Counted from the first letter of the stretch, positions 1 through 8,016 are shown. The stretch is DNA of 64,000 nucleotides from Micromonospora coerulea (GCF_016598485.1 NZ_JAEMUW010000027.1:1-64000), one strand, 5' to 3'. Made by a program: numbers and translations. The notes: a model not told the origin generated them from the sequence alone.

Positions 1-992
1 AGCAGGGCCAGCAGGGCCAGCAGGGCCAGCAGGGCCAGGGCCAGCAGCGGGACGAGGGACAGCGGAATCAGCAGACTCAGCAAGGCGACATGGTCAGGCG
101 CGGTGATCGCCCGGAGCGGCATGTGAGCCAGGGCCAGTGGCCTTCCGAGGAGACGAGACGGCGCGACCAGTACGAACCGGACGTCCTGCTGGATGTACCG
201 AACTTGCGGGTGGGCGACATCCGGCTTGCCGTGGACGGGCTGGACGCCGATCTCTCCCTGCGGGCGCGACTCGCCAACCTCCTGCTAATCGACGCCGGTG
301 TCCGCGTCAGGCTCGATGCGGTCGAACTGGACATCGAGGACGTCCGGGCCGAGGTTCTGCTCAAGGTCCGCCTGGAACGGCTGATCGAGATTTTGGACCG
401 CACCCTGACCACAATCGACCGCAACCCCGAAGTCCTGAAGTCGATTGGCGAGACGGCCGCCTCGGTGGCGGGCAACGTGAGCGACGCGGCCCAGCAGGTG
501 ACCGGGCAGACCCAGGAACTGACCAAGGTCGTCGACCGCTTGGGTCACGACGTCGGCTCCATCACCGCGCGCGCGGAGTGGAGCGGTGAGGGCGCGCTGT
601 CCAAGGCCGGCGAGGCGGGCGGTCAGGTGACTGGCGGGCAGGGTCAGCCGAGGCAGGGTCAGCAGGGCCAGGGTCAGCCGCAGCAGCAGGGGCAGGGTCA
701 GCAGGGTGCGGGCCAGCCGCAGCAGGGCCCGGGCCAGCAGGGGCAGCAGGGCCAGGGTCAGCCGCAGCAGCAGCAGGGGCAGGGTCAGCAGGGCCAGGGT
801 CAGCCGCAGCAGCAGGGGCAGGGTCAGCAGGGTGCGGGCCAGCCGCAGCAGCAGGGGCAGGCTCAGCCGAGCCAGGCTGAGACGGCCGCCGAGCCTGCCG
901 AGGCGTTGCGCCAGGCCGGTCGCAACCTCTGGGATGCCATCGCGACCGTGATAGCGCACCAGGGGCAGGGCTCGCAGCAGCAAAAGCAGTAG
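1..992 (+). CDS. Gln/Gly-repeat conserved hypothetical protein, 5' end outside window
   Basis: The frame is open from base 3 to the TAG at 990-992, so the start lies upstream. The ATG at 90 is probably internal, because Gln-Gly-rich codons already precede it in frame. Three parts are visible: a Gln-rich leader, a core of about 80 residues (about 200-440; VPNLRVGDIRL, VELDIEDVRAEVLLKVRLERL, TIDRNPEVL) that I recall from uncharacterised actinobacterial proteins, and a repeat tail at about 637-870 built from GQGQPQQQ-like units. The tail is low-complexity and probably disordered. No catalytic motif, signal peptide or membrane segment is visible in the part present. The function is unknown. It lies on the island side of the tRNA-Gly scar. 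Confidence 0.7.
   Translation, partial: QGQQGQQGQQGQGQQRDEGQRNQQTQQGDMVRRGDRPERHVSQGQWPSEETRRRDQYEPDVLLDVPNLRVGDIRLAVDGLDADLSLRARLANLLLIDAGVRVRLDAVELDIEDVRAEVLLKVRLERLIEILDRTLTTIDRNPEVLKSIGETAASVAGNVSDAAQQVTGQTQELTKVVDRLGHDVGSITARAEWSGEGALSKAGEAGGQVTGGQGQPRQGQQGQGQPQQQGQGQQGAGQPQQGPGQQGQQGQGQPQQQQGQGQQGQGQPQQQGQGQQGAGQPQQQGQAQPSQAETAAEPAEALRQAGRNLWDAIATVIAHQGQGSQQQKQ
3..870 (+). repeat. GQ-rich coding tandem repeat (bases 3-50 and 637-870)
   Basis: Two stretches of the first gene are built from degenerate copies of cagggc / cagcagggc. In protein these are GQQ and GQGQPQQQ units. The second stretch holds about six imperfect units. The repetition is in frame in multiples of three, so copy number could vary without breaking the gene. 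Confidence 0.75.
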
Positions 993-1313
993 GAGCCCGG
1001 GCGGGGCCTGCCGGCACCCGCCATTCATCAAGCAGCCCGCGCGGCTACAGCAAGGTCCCCACGCACGTCATTGGTGAAGATCTTGCCTGGCGATAGCAAC
1101 CGGCCGGGACGAGGGCAGCCGCCGGCTGCCGAGCGCGGACAGCCGTCCGAGGTCGCCGGACGAGCGGCACATAGCTTGTACCGGCCACCCCGGGAATCCT
1201 TTGCGATGTCCGTAGGTGGCGGGGCGGCCCAAAACTGCGGCAAGGCGGGCCGCCCCTCCCATCTTGCAGGACTAGAGCGCCCTGGCGGGACGTCTCAGGC
1301 GAAAGAGGGCTGC
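993..1313. other. no convincing gene
   Basis: Short open frames exist on both strands but none has a ribosome binding site, a recognisable family signature or convincing codon use. The stretch separates the Gln/Gly-repeat gene from the left border of direct repeat copy 1. Decayed sequence near the end of the island is the simplest reading. Confidence 0.5.
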
Positions 1314-1885
1314 CGTCAGCAAGAAATCAGCGAGACGCACGACAACAACCGACAACCGCTGGCACAGGAGGACACTGTCCGTGACTCCAACGCCAGTCGT
1401 TGCCATTGATCGATGAGCTTCGGCTGCATCGAGCCGCCTTTGCAAGGCAGGGGCAGCGAAGTTGATCGTCAACCCGACGAGGCGGCGGAGCTGCACGGCC
1501 CGCACAGGCGGATCGGCCCCCACTGCTCATCCATGAGGTCATCCCAGAAGTCAGTTCTCGGCACCGCCGGCATCACGTCGGCTCCGCAGAGGGCCGTGAA
1601 CCGGTCGTCTATAACGGCGTGCCCAATCATCTCGCGCAGCGGCAAGGAGTGATCCGCTCGCACCGCCTCAACCTGGCGTGTGTCTGCGGGCGTCAGCGCC
1701 AGGACGAACTTGGTCCGCTTACGCACACCAGGAGGGTAGCGGGACCATGCCCGATCCGTGCCCGATGGAGCGGTCAGCAGCGGTCAACAGCGGCCCCTTG
1801 CACGACATCGACCGGTCCCTTCCATGCTCGGTAGCCAGGCCGCACGGTCTCTCACCAGCGTGACTCAACCCGATTCCCAAGCTGA
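1314..1885. repeat. direct repeat copy 1, ending in the tRNA-Gly anticodon sequence
   Basis: About 572 bp that recur at 5715-6285 with a nearly constant offset of 4400-4401 bases and roughly 93-95 % identity by eye. The right end of both copies is the identical 15-mer CGATTCCCAAGCTGA, which contains the anticodon loop and 3' anticodon stem of tRNA-Gly(CCC). In this copy the tRNA continues to its CCA end, as expected of an attR junction. Confidence 0.85.
1469..1726 (-). CDS. small HCCC putative zinc-binding protein, copy 1
   Basis: This is an 85-residue frame with a GTG start (MRKRTKF...). It carries His36, Cys47 (ALCG) and Cys75-x2-Cys78 (LCGPC), an HCCC arrangement typical of small structural zinc sites in hypothetical proteins of actinobacterial mobile elements. 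A second copy at 5870-6127 differs at only five residues, and all four putative ligands are kept, which argues for a real protein. No Shine-Dalgarno sequence is visible upstream of the GTG, so the start is uncertain. The function is unknown, and I cannot assign a Pfam family from sequence alone. It lies wholly inside the direct repeat. Confidence 0.5.
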   Translation of the reverse strand: MRKRTKFVLALTPADTRQVEAVRADHSLPLREMIGHAVIDDRFTALCGADVMPAVPRTDFWDDLMDEQWGPIRLCGPCSSAASSG

Positions 1886-1917
1886 CAGTGCGGGTTCGAT
1901 TCCCGGCACCCGCTCCA
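1874..1917 (+). tRNA. 3' half of tRNA-Gly(CCC), truncated; putative attR core
   Basis: The sequence starts at the anticodon loop (TTCCCAA), followed by the 3' anticodon strand GCTGA, a four-base variable loop, T-arm GCGGG-TTCGATT-CCCGG, acceptor strand CACCCGC, discriminator T and encoded CCA. The matching 5' half (acceptor GCGGGTG, D arm) is not present upstream; the sequence before base 1874 is repeat DNA. The first T-stem pair is G-G, so the fragment is slightly degenerate. It cannot make a tRNA by itself. The pattern is that of the displaced 3' end left by integration into a tRNA gene. Confidence 0.8.
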
Positions 1918-1922
1918 ACGAG

Positions 1923-1959
1923 AGGCCCCAGCTCAGGACAGGTTTCGTGGCTGGGGCCT
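1923..1959 (+). terminator. hairpin terminator downstream of the tRNA-Gly fragment
   Basis: Perfect 10-bp stem AGGCCCCAGC / GCTGGGGCCT with a 17-base loop, six bases after the encoded CCA. This is where the native terminator of a tRNA gene is expected, supporting that DNA to the right of 1874 is the original downstream flank. Confidence 0.65.
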
Positions 1960-2165
1960 TGATCGTTGTTACGGCTTCTTGCGCTGGCCCCGGTCTGGTG
2001 GTTCACCAGGTACAGGCCGCCGTCGTCTGTTTTTGTCGAACAGGACAGGACAGCGGGCGTCGAGCCACCGTTGAGGTGTGTTGGTTCGCCGGATACCGGC
2101 CGCATGTGTGTGAAGCCCCGGCCGGGGTAGTCGCGCAGTCGCTGAGGTGAGCTGGGGAGGTTCGG

Positions 2166-4017
2166 GTGGAGTCGTACCCTGCCGTGGAGGCCCACGGCTT
2201 GATCGGCGATCTGCAGACGGCGGCGCTGGTGACCAAGGACGGGACGCTGGATTGGTTCTGCGCTCCCCGGTTCGATTCGCCGAGCCTGTTCGGGGGTCTG
2301 CTCGATCGGCACAAAGGGCGGCTACTTCCAGGTGTCGCCGGATGGCGTCGACTACGTGAGCAAGCAGCTGTATCTGCCGGGCACGCCGATCCTGATCACC
2401 CGCTTCCTCAGCGCGGACGGGGTGGGCGAGCTGATCGACTTCATGCCCGTCGCGGGAGACCAGCCCACCGACCGCCACCGCCTGGTCCGGATGCTCCGTA
2501 TGGTCCGAGGCAGCATGCGATTCCGGGTCGACTGCCAACCCCGGTTCAACTACGGCCGTGATCCGCAGGAGATTGAGGTGCACCCCGAGGGCAATGTCTT
2601 TCGCAGTCCTATGCTCTCGCTCACCCTGAGCCCCGTCCGGTACGCCGAGCGCCTAGCCGAGGAGCAGGAACGCCGGCGGAGCAAAGAGGGCGTCTGCGTG
2701 ATCGCCACCCTGCACGAGGGCGAGGCCGGAGGTGTGGTCCTGGAAACAGCGGTGTCGCCCGACCCGCCACGCCCCTACACCCCAGGCGAGGTCCGCGAGA
2801 TGCTGGAGCAGACTCGTGACTTCTGGCGCCGCTGGCTCGCCGGCTCCCGCTACACCGGTCGCTGGCGTGAGATGGTCGAGCGGTCGGCGATGACGCTCAA
2901 ACTGATGACGTACGCGCCGACCGGCGCATTGATCGCGGCCCCCACCGCCGGGCTGCCTGAGCAGATCGGCGGGGAACGCAACTGGGACTATCGCTACACC
3001 TGGATCCGCGACGCGTCCTTCTCGGTCCACGCCCTGCTCGGCCTCGGCTTCGCAGACGAAGCCAGGCACTATCTCAGCTGGCTCAACGACCGGATCCGGG
3101 ACGCCAGCGACGACGGTCTGCCGCTGCAGATCATGTACCGCGTCGACGGCTCACCGGACCTCACTGAAGAGGTGCTCGACCATCTGGAGGGATACCGCGG
3201 GTCAGCACCGGTGCGGGTCGGCAACGGCGCTGCTGATCAACTTCAACTCGACATCTACGGCGAGGCACTCAACGCCCTTCACCTCGCCGACAACCACGGC
3301 CTGCAGCACTCTCATCAGGCGTGGCTGAACGCCGTCAGGCTGATGGACTGGCTCTGCGACAACTGGGACCAGCCCGAAGACGGGATCTGGGAAACCCGTG
3401 GCGGCCGTCAGGACTTCACCTATGGGCGGCTCATGTCCTGGGTAGCCCTCGACCGGGCCATCCGGCTCGCGCACCGGCACGGACGACCTCCCGACACCAG
3501 CCGATGGACCCGCGTACGTAACGCCGTCTACGACCAGATCATGACGCGCGGCTTCCACCCGACTCGTCGTGCGTTCGTGCAGCACTACGCAACCGACGTC
3601 CTGGACGCGGCACTGCTGGCCATGCCGTCCGTCGGATTCGTGGTACCGACCGACCCGATGTGGCAGTCCACCCTGCGGGAAGTGGACGCGGAACTTGTCT
3701 CCGACAGCCTCGTCTACCGATATGACCCGGCCGCCTCACCCGACGGCCTGCCCGGCAACGAGAGCACCTTCACCATGTGCACGTTCTGGTACGTCCAGGC
3801 GCTCGCCGAGTCCGGACGCCTCGACGACGCCCGGCTGACCTTCGAAAAGATGCTCACCTACAGCAGCCCCCTCGGCCTCTACTCCGAGGAAATCGCACCC
3901 AGCGGGGAGCAGACTGGCAACTTCCCGCAGGCGTTCAGCCACCTCTCACTGATCAGCACCGCTGTGGACCTCGACCGGATACTCGACGCCGCTCCCGAGC
4001 CGACGGGAAAGCGATAG
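2166..4017 (+). pseudogene. GH15-family glucoamylase/trehalase, broken by one frameshift
   Basis: The GTG start at 2166 follows GGGGAGG at ideal spacing. The first part encodes MESYPAVEAHGLIGD...TLDWFCAPRFDSPSLFGGLLDRHKG. One extra G in the GGG at 2316-2318 then shifts the frame, and the rest (YFQVSPDGVDYVSKQLYLPG onward) continues in the next frame to the TAG at 4015-4017. Restored, the product is about 616 residues, normal for bacterial GH15 enzymes of the trehalase/glucan glucohydrolase type. GH15 signatures are present: NWDYRYTWIRDASF in the catalytic barrel and IAPSGEQTGNFPQAFSH near the C-terminus. As read, no full-length enzyme is made. A sequencing error or slippage at the G run is possible because the rest looks well preserved. 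Flanked by the two tRNA-Gly anticodon repeats. Confidence 0.8.
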
Positions 4018-4289
4018 CCGCCGAGAGCGGAGTTTCGGTTGCCGCACCGGAGCTGCTATCGACTGCAACGTTGCCAGATGGTCCGCGCCCGACACCATGC
4101 GGAGTCAGCAGAGAGTCAGCAAACCAGCCGCTACGCGACGATGACCGCCGGAAGGAGCGGGAAGGTCGCCGATGCATGAGCGCACAGGACGAGCTTCGCT
4201 GACACTGCCTGCTTACCGCGACCAGGCTCCCCCCGGCGGGGGTCAGGTCTGGCTGGCTACCGGCGCGAACGCTGTCTTGTGAAACACGC

Positions 4290-5516
4290 CTAGTGCGCCG
4301 GCGAGGGTGCCTCGGGGGGACGGCCGGCGGCGTGGCGGGCGTCGGCGAGGGCGACGGCGAGCAGTACGAGCCCGGCCACGACCGCAGCGGCCAGGGGCGG
4401 GGCGAAATACAAGGGGACGGCGGCGATCGCCAGGGCGGCGATGGCGACGACACGGCGGACGGAAAGCCGGTCGAACACGACGCGTTCCAGACGGATACGG
4501 CCGTAGAGGAACAGTGCCGGACCACCGAGGATCGCGACGAGCCACGCCGGCTCCGGCGAGCCGTCCGGGTGTTTCAGTACGATCTCGAAGCCGACGGCGG
4601 TGGCGACGATGCCCAGCACCATGACGACGTGGGCAGTGCCGATGGCGCGGCCGGCGGCGTCCCTGTCCCCCGCCGTGGCGACGGCTTCGGCGAGGACCTG
4701 GCCGGAGCGGTAGAAGTAGATGCGCCACATCAGCACCGTCGACAGGAACGCCACCACCAGCCCCGCGGCGGTCGCCGCGGTGACCGGCTGGTTGGTCAGC
4801 GTGGTCCCGACAGCGAGCACGGTTTCCCCGAGGGCTATCAGCAGGAACTGCTGATAGCGCTCGGGCAGGTGGTGGCGGCTGTCCGTGGCCCACGCACTGA
4901 CCGGCGGCCCGGCCATCCCCGGTACCGGCCAGCGCAGCTGCGCGGCGACGAAGTCAACGATTACGGCGGCCCCCCACAGGACGGCCCGGGCGCCGCCGCT
5001 GACGGCGGCGCCGGCGAACCAGATCACCGCCGAGGCCGCGAACCACAGCACCGACCGGCGATAAAGCTGCCGCAGGGGATGTCCGCGCAGCGCGGGCATC
5101 AGGATGAGCGGCCGGCCGCACTGCAGGATCACATATGGCAGCACGAACGCCCACCCGCGGCCGATGAACGCGTACGGAAGCGATGAGGCCATGACCAGCA
5201 GCCCGAAGGCACTGGCCAGTACGATCCACTGGATCTTGCGGCGGCGGGGGTCGAACCAGCTGGTGATGTGCGCGGTCGTGATCCACAACCACATCAGCGG
5301 CAGCGACAGCACGAGCAGGTAGGCCATCGACCGCCACCGGACGACAACGTCTTCGCTGACGATGTCCCGCGCGACCCGGCTGACCACCCCGGCCAGGGCG
5401 AACACCAACACCAGGTCGACGAACAGTTCCAGGAAGTTGGCCTGCCGCACGTCCTCGCGACGTTGCAACAGGTCCTGACCCTGTACACCGCCTTCCCGAT
5501 GCCCCATACCGCTCAT
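4290..5516 (-). CDS. low-temperature-requirement A (LtrA) family membrane protein
   Basis: About 408 residues from the ATG at 5516; the frame is open to a further ATG at 5603, but that extension is Pro/Gly-rich and unlike the family. Family features are the N-terminal motif RQANFLELFVDLVLVFAL, then about ten hydrophobic segments, with HHLPERYQQFLLIALGETV in the middle, the most recognisable LtrA signature. The name comes from a Listeria cold-growth locus; the biochemical role of the family is not established. It is convergent with the GH15 pseudogene and sits between the two direct repeats, so it would be lost with them in a repeat-mediated deletion. Confidence 0.8.
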   Translation of the reverse strand: MSGMGHREGGVQGQDLLQRREDVRQANFLELFVDLVLVFALAGVVSRVARDIVSEDVVVRWRSMAYLLVLSLPLMWLWITTAHITSWFDPRRRKIQWIVLASAFGLLVMASSLPYAFIGRGWAFVLPYVILQCGRPLILMPALRGHPLRQLYRRSVLWFAASAVIWFAGAAVSGGARAVLWGAAVIVDFVAAQLRWPVPGMAGPPVSAWATDSRHHLPERYQQFLLIALGETVLAVGTTLTNQPVTAATAAGLVVAFLSTVLMWRIYFYRSGQVLAEAVATAGDRDAAGRAIGTAHVVMVLGIVATAVGFEIVLKHPDGSPEPAWLVAILGGPALFLYGRIRLERVVFDRLSVRRVVAIAALAIAAVPLYFAPPLAAAVVAGLVLLAVALADARHAAGRPPEAPSPAH

Positions 5517-5641
5517 ACTCGCCGGGCACAACCCCGGCTCACCGGGGGTTGGACCTCGTACACCCAGAGGGAAGCCAACCACCGGTGACCGCCGGCAATC
5601 CATAGGTATGGGTCAGCCGTCTGCCCTCAGCACCGCGCTGC

Positions 5642-5714
5642 AGCTCGGCGACGAGAGTCCTGCGGGACCGAGACCGACACGTGATCATCGGCGGCGACTT
5701 CAACGCGGATCCTT
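5642..5714 (+). pseudogene. fragment of an endonuclease/exonuclease/phosphatase (EEP) family gene
   Basis: Frame +2 here reads TRVLRDRDRHVIIGGDFNADP, whose GDFNADP is the metal/catalytic loop signature of EEP hydrolases (DNase I/AP-endonuclease fold). Only about 25 residues are recognisable, and the sequence breaks off at the left border of direct repeat copy 2. No start or downstream catalytic His motif is present, so this is a remnant. Confidence 0.5.
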
Positions 5715-6285
5715 CGTCAGCGAGAAGTCAGCGAGACGCACGACAACAACCGACAACCGCTGGTACGGGACAGCACCGTCGTTGACTCCAACGCCAGTCC
5801 TCGACATTGATCGACGAGCTTCGGCTGCATCGAGCCGCCTTTGCAAGGCAGGGGCAGCGAAGTTGATCGTCAACCCGACGAGGCGGCGGAGCTGCACGGC
5901 CCGCACAGGCGGATCGGCCCCCACTGCTCATCCATGAGGTCATCCCAGAAGTCAGTTCTCGGCACCGCCGGCATCACGTCGGCTCCGCAGAGGGCCGTGA
6001 ACCCGTCGTCTGTAACGGCGTGCCCAACCATCTCGCGCAGCGGCAAGGAGTGATCCGCTCGCACCGCCTCAACCTGGCGTGTGTCTGCGGGCGTCAGCGC
6101 CAGGACCAACTTGATCCGCTTACGCACACCAGGACGGTAGCGGGACCATGCCCGATCCGTGCCCGATGGAGCGGTCAGCAGCGGTCAACAGCGGCCCCTT
6201 GCACGACATCGACCGGTCCCTTCCATGCTCGATGGCCAGGCGGCACGGCCACTCACCAGCGTTATCAATCCGATTCCCAAGCTGA
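5715..6285. repeat. direct repeat copy 2, ending in the tRNA-Gly anticodon sequence
   Basis: This is the partner of 1314-1885. It shares the small HCCC gene and the terminal 15-mer CGATTCCCAAGCTGA at 6271-6285, but continues with unrelated DNA instead of the rest of tRNA-Gly. A one-base indel lies just before the 15-mer. The left border cuts an EEP gene fragment. Confidence 0.85.
5870..6127 (-). CDS. small HCCC putative zinc-binding protein, copy 2
   Basis: This 85-residue near-duplicate of the protein at 1469-1726 has changes T5I, F7L, I34V, I39T and R42G; His36, Cys47, Cys75 and Cys78 are all kept. Start codon GTG with no clear Shine-Dalgarno sequence. Carried inside direct repeat copy 2. 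Function unknown; conservation of the four putative ligands is the main reason to call it. Confidence 0.5.
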   Translation of the reverse strand: MRKRIKLVLALTPADTRQVEAVRADHSLPLREMVGHAVTDDGFTALCGADVMPAVPRTDFWDDLMDEQWGPIRLCGPCSSAASSG

Positions 6286-6298
6286 GCGTCGACCTTCG

Positions 6299-6724
6299 TC
6301 AGCTCGTTGACGTGATGGCCGCTTCACAGAACTCAGGTGGTGGTAGGTACTCGTGAGCGGCCACGTAGTGGGTCAGTAGCTGAGGTACGGCGTACACGAC
6401 GCCGTGGCCCCTCACTCGGAACTCGGCGCTTTCGCGGGCGATCAAGCCCTGCCGGATGGCTTCTCTGGCGTCGTCACCCATGTCCCGGATGCAGAGTTCG
6501 CAGTGGTGGTAGCCGCGTGTGTGGCGGACGCGCACCTTGGCCAGCTTCGTCAGTGCAGGCATCAACTCGTCAGGGGGAGCGCCGGTTTGGAACGGATGCG
6601 AGGCGTCCAGCCAGCCGACATTGAGCAGAGGCAGGCCCGGCGACGGCTCGTCGGGTGCCCACCGCCCGTTCCTGTCTTGTGGCTCCCAGTACGTGTATGG
6701 CGTCAGGTCGGCGAAGAAGGCCAC
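6299..6724 (-). CDS. conserved hypothetical protein (DUF7919-like)
   Basis: This encodes 141 residues starting MAFFADLTPYTYWEPQ. The pattern DLTPYxY, NVGWLDxxHPFxTG, a central CELC after RGYHH, and a C-terminal YVAAHEYLPPPEFCEA matches a family of actinobacterial hypothetical proteins that I recall as DUF7919; the domain number is from memory. His-rich residues next to CxxC (HHCELC) suggest a metal site. No signal peptide or membrane segment. It sits alone between repeat copy 2 and the tRNA-Arg fragment, on the island side. Immunity or stress roles have been suggested for similar orphan island genes, but nothing here shows one. Confidence 0.65.
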   Translation of the reverse strand: MAFFADLTPYTYWEPQDRNGRWAPDEPSPGLPLLNVGWLDASHPFQTGAPPDELMPALTKLAKVRVRHTRGYHHCELCIRDMGDDAREAIRQGLIARESAEFRVRGHGVVYAVPQLLTHYVAAHEYLPPPEFCEAAITSTS

Positions 6725-7002
6725 GAGCTATGCCTACCATCCGTCTGTCCCGGGTGGCGGCCCGCCGGTCGCCGTACAACGCAGAAGTAAAGCAACCGAC
6801 CTCGCCCGCTAGAGCCTCAAGCCAGCCGGTTAAGGCCCGTGACCTGCCCACTGCACCGTCAGCAACCGGTTGCCGGCAATCCATACGTTCAGGGCCACCA
6901 GACAAGATCCGGAACATGCGCGGAATGATCAAGCACGTCGCTGGGGAGCCGTCGGGGGTATGTCCTGGTAGGGCGAGGGGTGGCCCGGCAGGCGCTACAC
7001 CC
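6725..7002. other. no convincing gene between the DUF7919-like gene and the tRNA-Arg fragment
   Basis: Overlapping short frames on both strands have no family signature. A plus-strand frame running through 7047 reads the tRNA 3' half as protein (VRILPGAP), a common artefact. A 14-mer gccggcaatccata occurs here (about 6873) and also near 5589. Confidence 0.5.
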
Positions 7003-7047
7003 TTCCTAAACCGTGTGTCGCAGGTTCGAATCCTGCCGGGGGCACCA
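7003..7047 (+). tRNA. 3' half of tRNA-Arg(CCT), truncated; putative attR core
   Basis: Begins in the anticodon loop TTCCTAA, then ACCGT, a variable loop, a perfect T-arm GCAGG-TTCGAAT-CCTGC, acceptor strand CGGGGGC, A73 and encoded CCA. The complementary 5' part (GCCCCCG acceptor, D arm) is absent upstream. The break is at the same loop position as in the tRNA-Gly fragment at 1874. The core-genome-like gene for a HAD phosphatase follows 190 bp later, so this is the best candidate for the outer right boundary of the island. Confidence 0.85.
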
Positions 7048-7234
7048 CGTCACAACCTTGATCAACGATCATTGCTCCGCCTTCCGCGCTGGCGTTGGCG
7101 TGTCCGAGCCGGCGAGCGGCGACCAGCGGGAATGCTGGCTTGCGGAGCGTGACGGTCGGGCCTCGCGGGTCCCGAAACGCCACCGTCGGTACCCTGCTAG
7201 TCCTGGCCTGCACGCGACGACATGGTGGTACTTG

Positions 7235-8011
7235 ATGAAGGATCTTCGAGTGGTGGCGTTCGACCTGGACGACACCCTGGCTGTCTCCAAGTCCCAGATC
7301 GATCGTCGTATGGCGGAACTGCTCGGCCACCTGCTCACCGAGGTCGACGTCCTGATCATCTCCGGCGGGCGGTTCGAGCAGTTCACGTCGCAGGTGCTGG
7401 CGCATCTCGACCTCACCGAGGAGCAGCGCGGGCGGCTGCACCTGATGCCGACCTGCGGCACCCGCTACTACCGCTGGCGGGACGGTGACTGGCAGCAGGT
7501 CTACGCCGAGGACCTCAGCGACGCGGACAAGGCCCGGGTGATCGAGGTCCTGACCGAGTCGGCGCAGGCGCTGGGTCTGTGGGAGACGAGGACCTGGGGC
7601 GACGTGATCGAGGACCGGGGCAGCCAGATCACCTTCTCCGCGCTGGGTCAGTCCGCGCCGCCCGCCGAGAAGTACGGCTGGGACCCGGACGGCGAAAAGA
7701 AGAGGCGGCTCCGCGACGCCGTCGCCGCGAAGCTGCCCGACCTGGAGGTCCGCGGCGGCGGTTCGACGTCGATCGACGTCACCCGCAAGGGCGTGGACAA
7801 GGCGTACGGCATGCGGAAGCTGCTGGAGTTCCTGGACCTGAAGACCGACAACGTGCTCTTCGTCGGCGACCGGCTCGACGAGGGCGGCAACGACTACCCG
7901 GTCAAGGCCATGGGCATCCAGACCGTCGCCGTCACCCGCTGGGAGGAGACGGCCGACTACGTCGAGGCCCTCGTCGACGACCTGGTCAAGTTGCGCGCGC
8001 AGCACGCCTGA
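7235..8011 (+). CDS. HAD-superfamily (subfamily IIB, phosphomannomutase-like) hydrolase
   Basis: 258 residues from the ATG at 7235 (MKDLRVVAFDLDDTLAVSK). HAD motif I is FDLDDTL near residue 9, motif II is IISGG, and the C-terminal motif GDRLDEGGNDYP with a following Gly-Ile-x-x-(V) stretch fits the IIB group that includes eukaryotic-type phosphomannomutases and sugar-phosphate phosphatases. Longer upstream starts would run into the tRNA-Arg fragment and are rejected. Substrate cannot be told. First core-type gene right of the island; monocistronic, followed by a strong hairpin. Confidence 0.8.
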   Translation: MKDLRVVAFDLDDTLAVSKSQIDRRMAELLGHLLTEVDVLIISGGRFEQFTSQVLAHLDLTEEQRGRLHLMPTCGTRYYRWRDGDWQQVYAEDLSDADKARVIEVLTESAQALGLWETRTWGDVIEDRGSQITFSALGQSAPPAEKYGWDPDGEKKRRLRDAVAAKLPDLEVRGGGSTSIDVTRKGVDKAYGMRKLLEFLDLKTDNVLFVGDRLDEGGNDYPVKAMGIQTVAVTRWEETADYVEALVDDLVKLRAQHA

Positions 8012-8016
8012 CCTGG

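Larger units (their letters stand above)
1..7047. mobile_element. right part of a putative integrated genomic island (left end outside window)
   Basis: The segment is delimited on the right by two orphan tRNA 3' halves (1874-1917 Gly-CCC, 7003-7047 Arg-CCT), the usual scar left at the far end of elements that integrate into tRNA genes. It contains a 570-bp direct repeat, a frameshifted glycosidase, a gene fragment and low coding density, unlike the tightly packed DNA after 7.2 kb. A tRNA 3' fragment on the plus strand implies that the inserted DNA lies to its left. No integrase, relaxase or replication gene is visible, so the driver is either outside the window or lost. It could be one composite island or two successive insertions. 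Confidence 0.5.

Noticed and set aside
637..870. CRISPR-like array in the repeated region of the first gene
   Set aside because: Units are short, degenerate, in frame and without spacers; this is coding low-complexity sequence.
1071..1409. A 112-residue plus-strand frame left of repeat copy 1
   Set aside because: No Shine-Dalgarno sequence, composition not protein-like, and it crosses the repeat border without a counterpart in copy 2.
6655..7152. Plus-strand frame across the tRNA-Arg fragment
   Set aside because: Reads the tRNA 3' half as VRILPGAP, a well-known artefact of translating tRNA ends; no ribosome binding site or homology.
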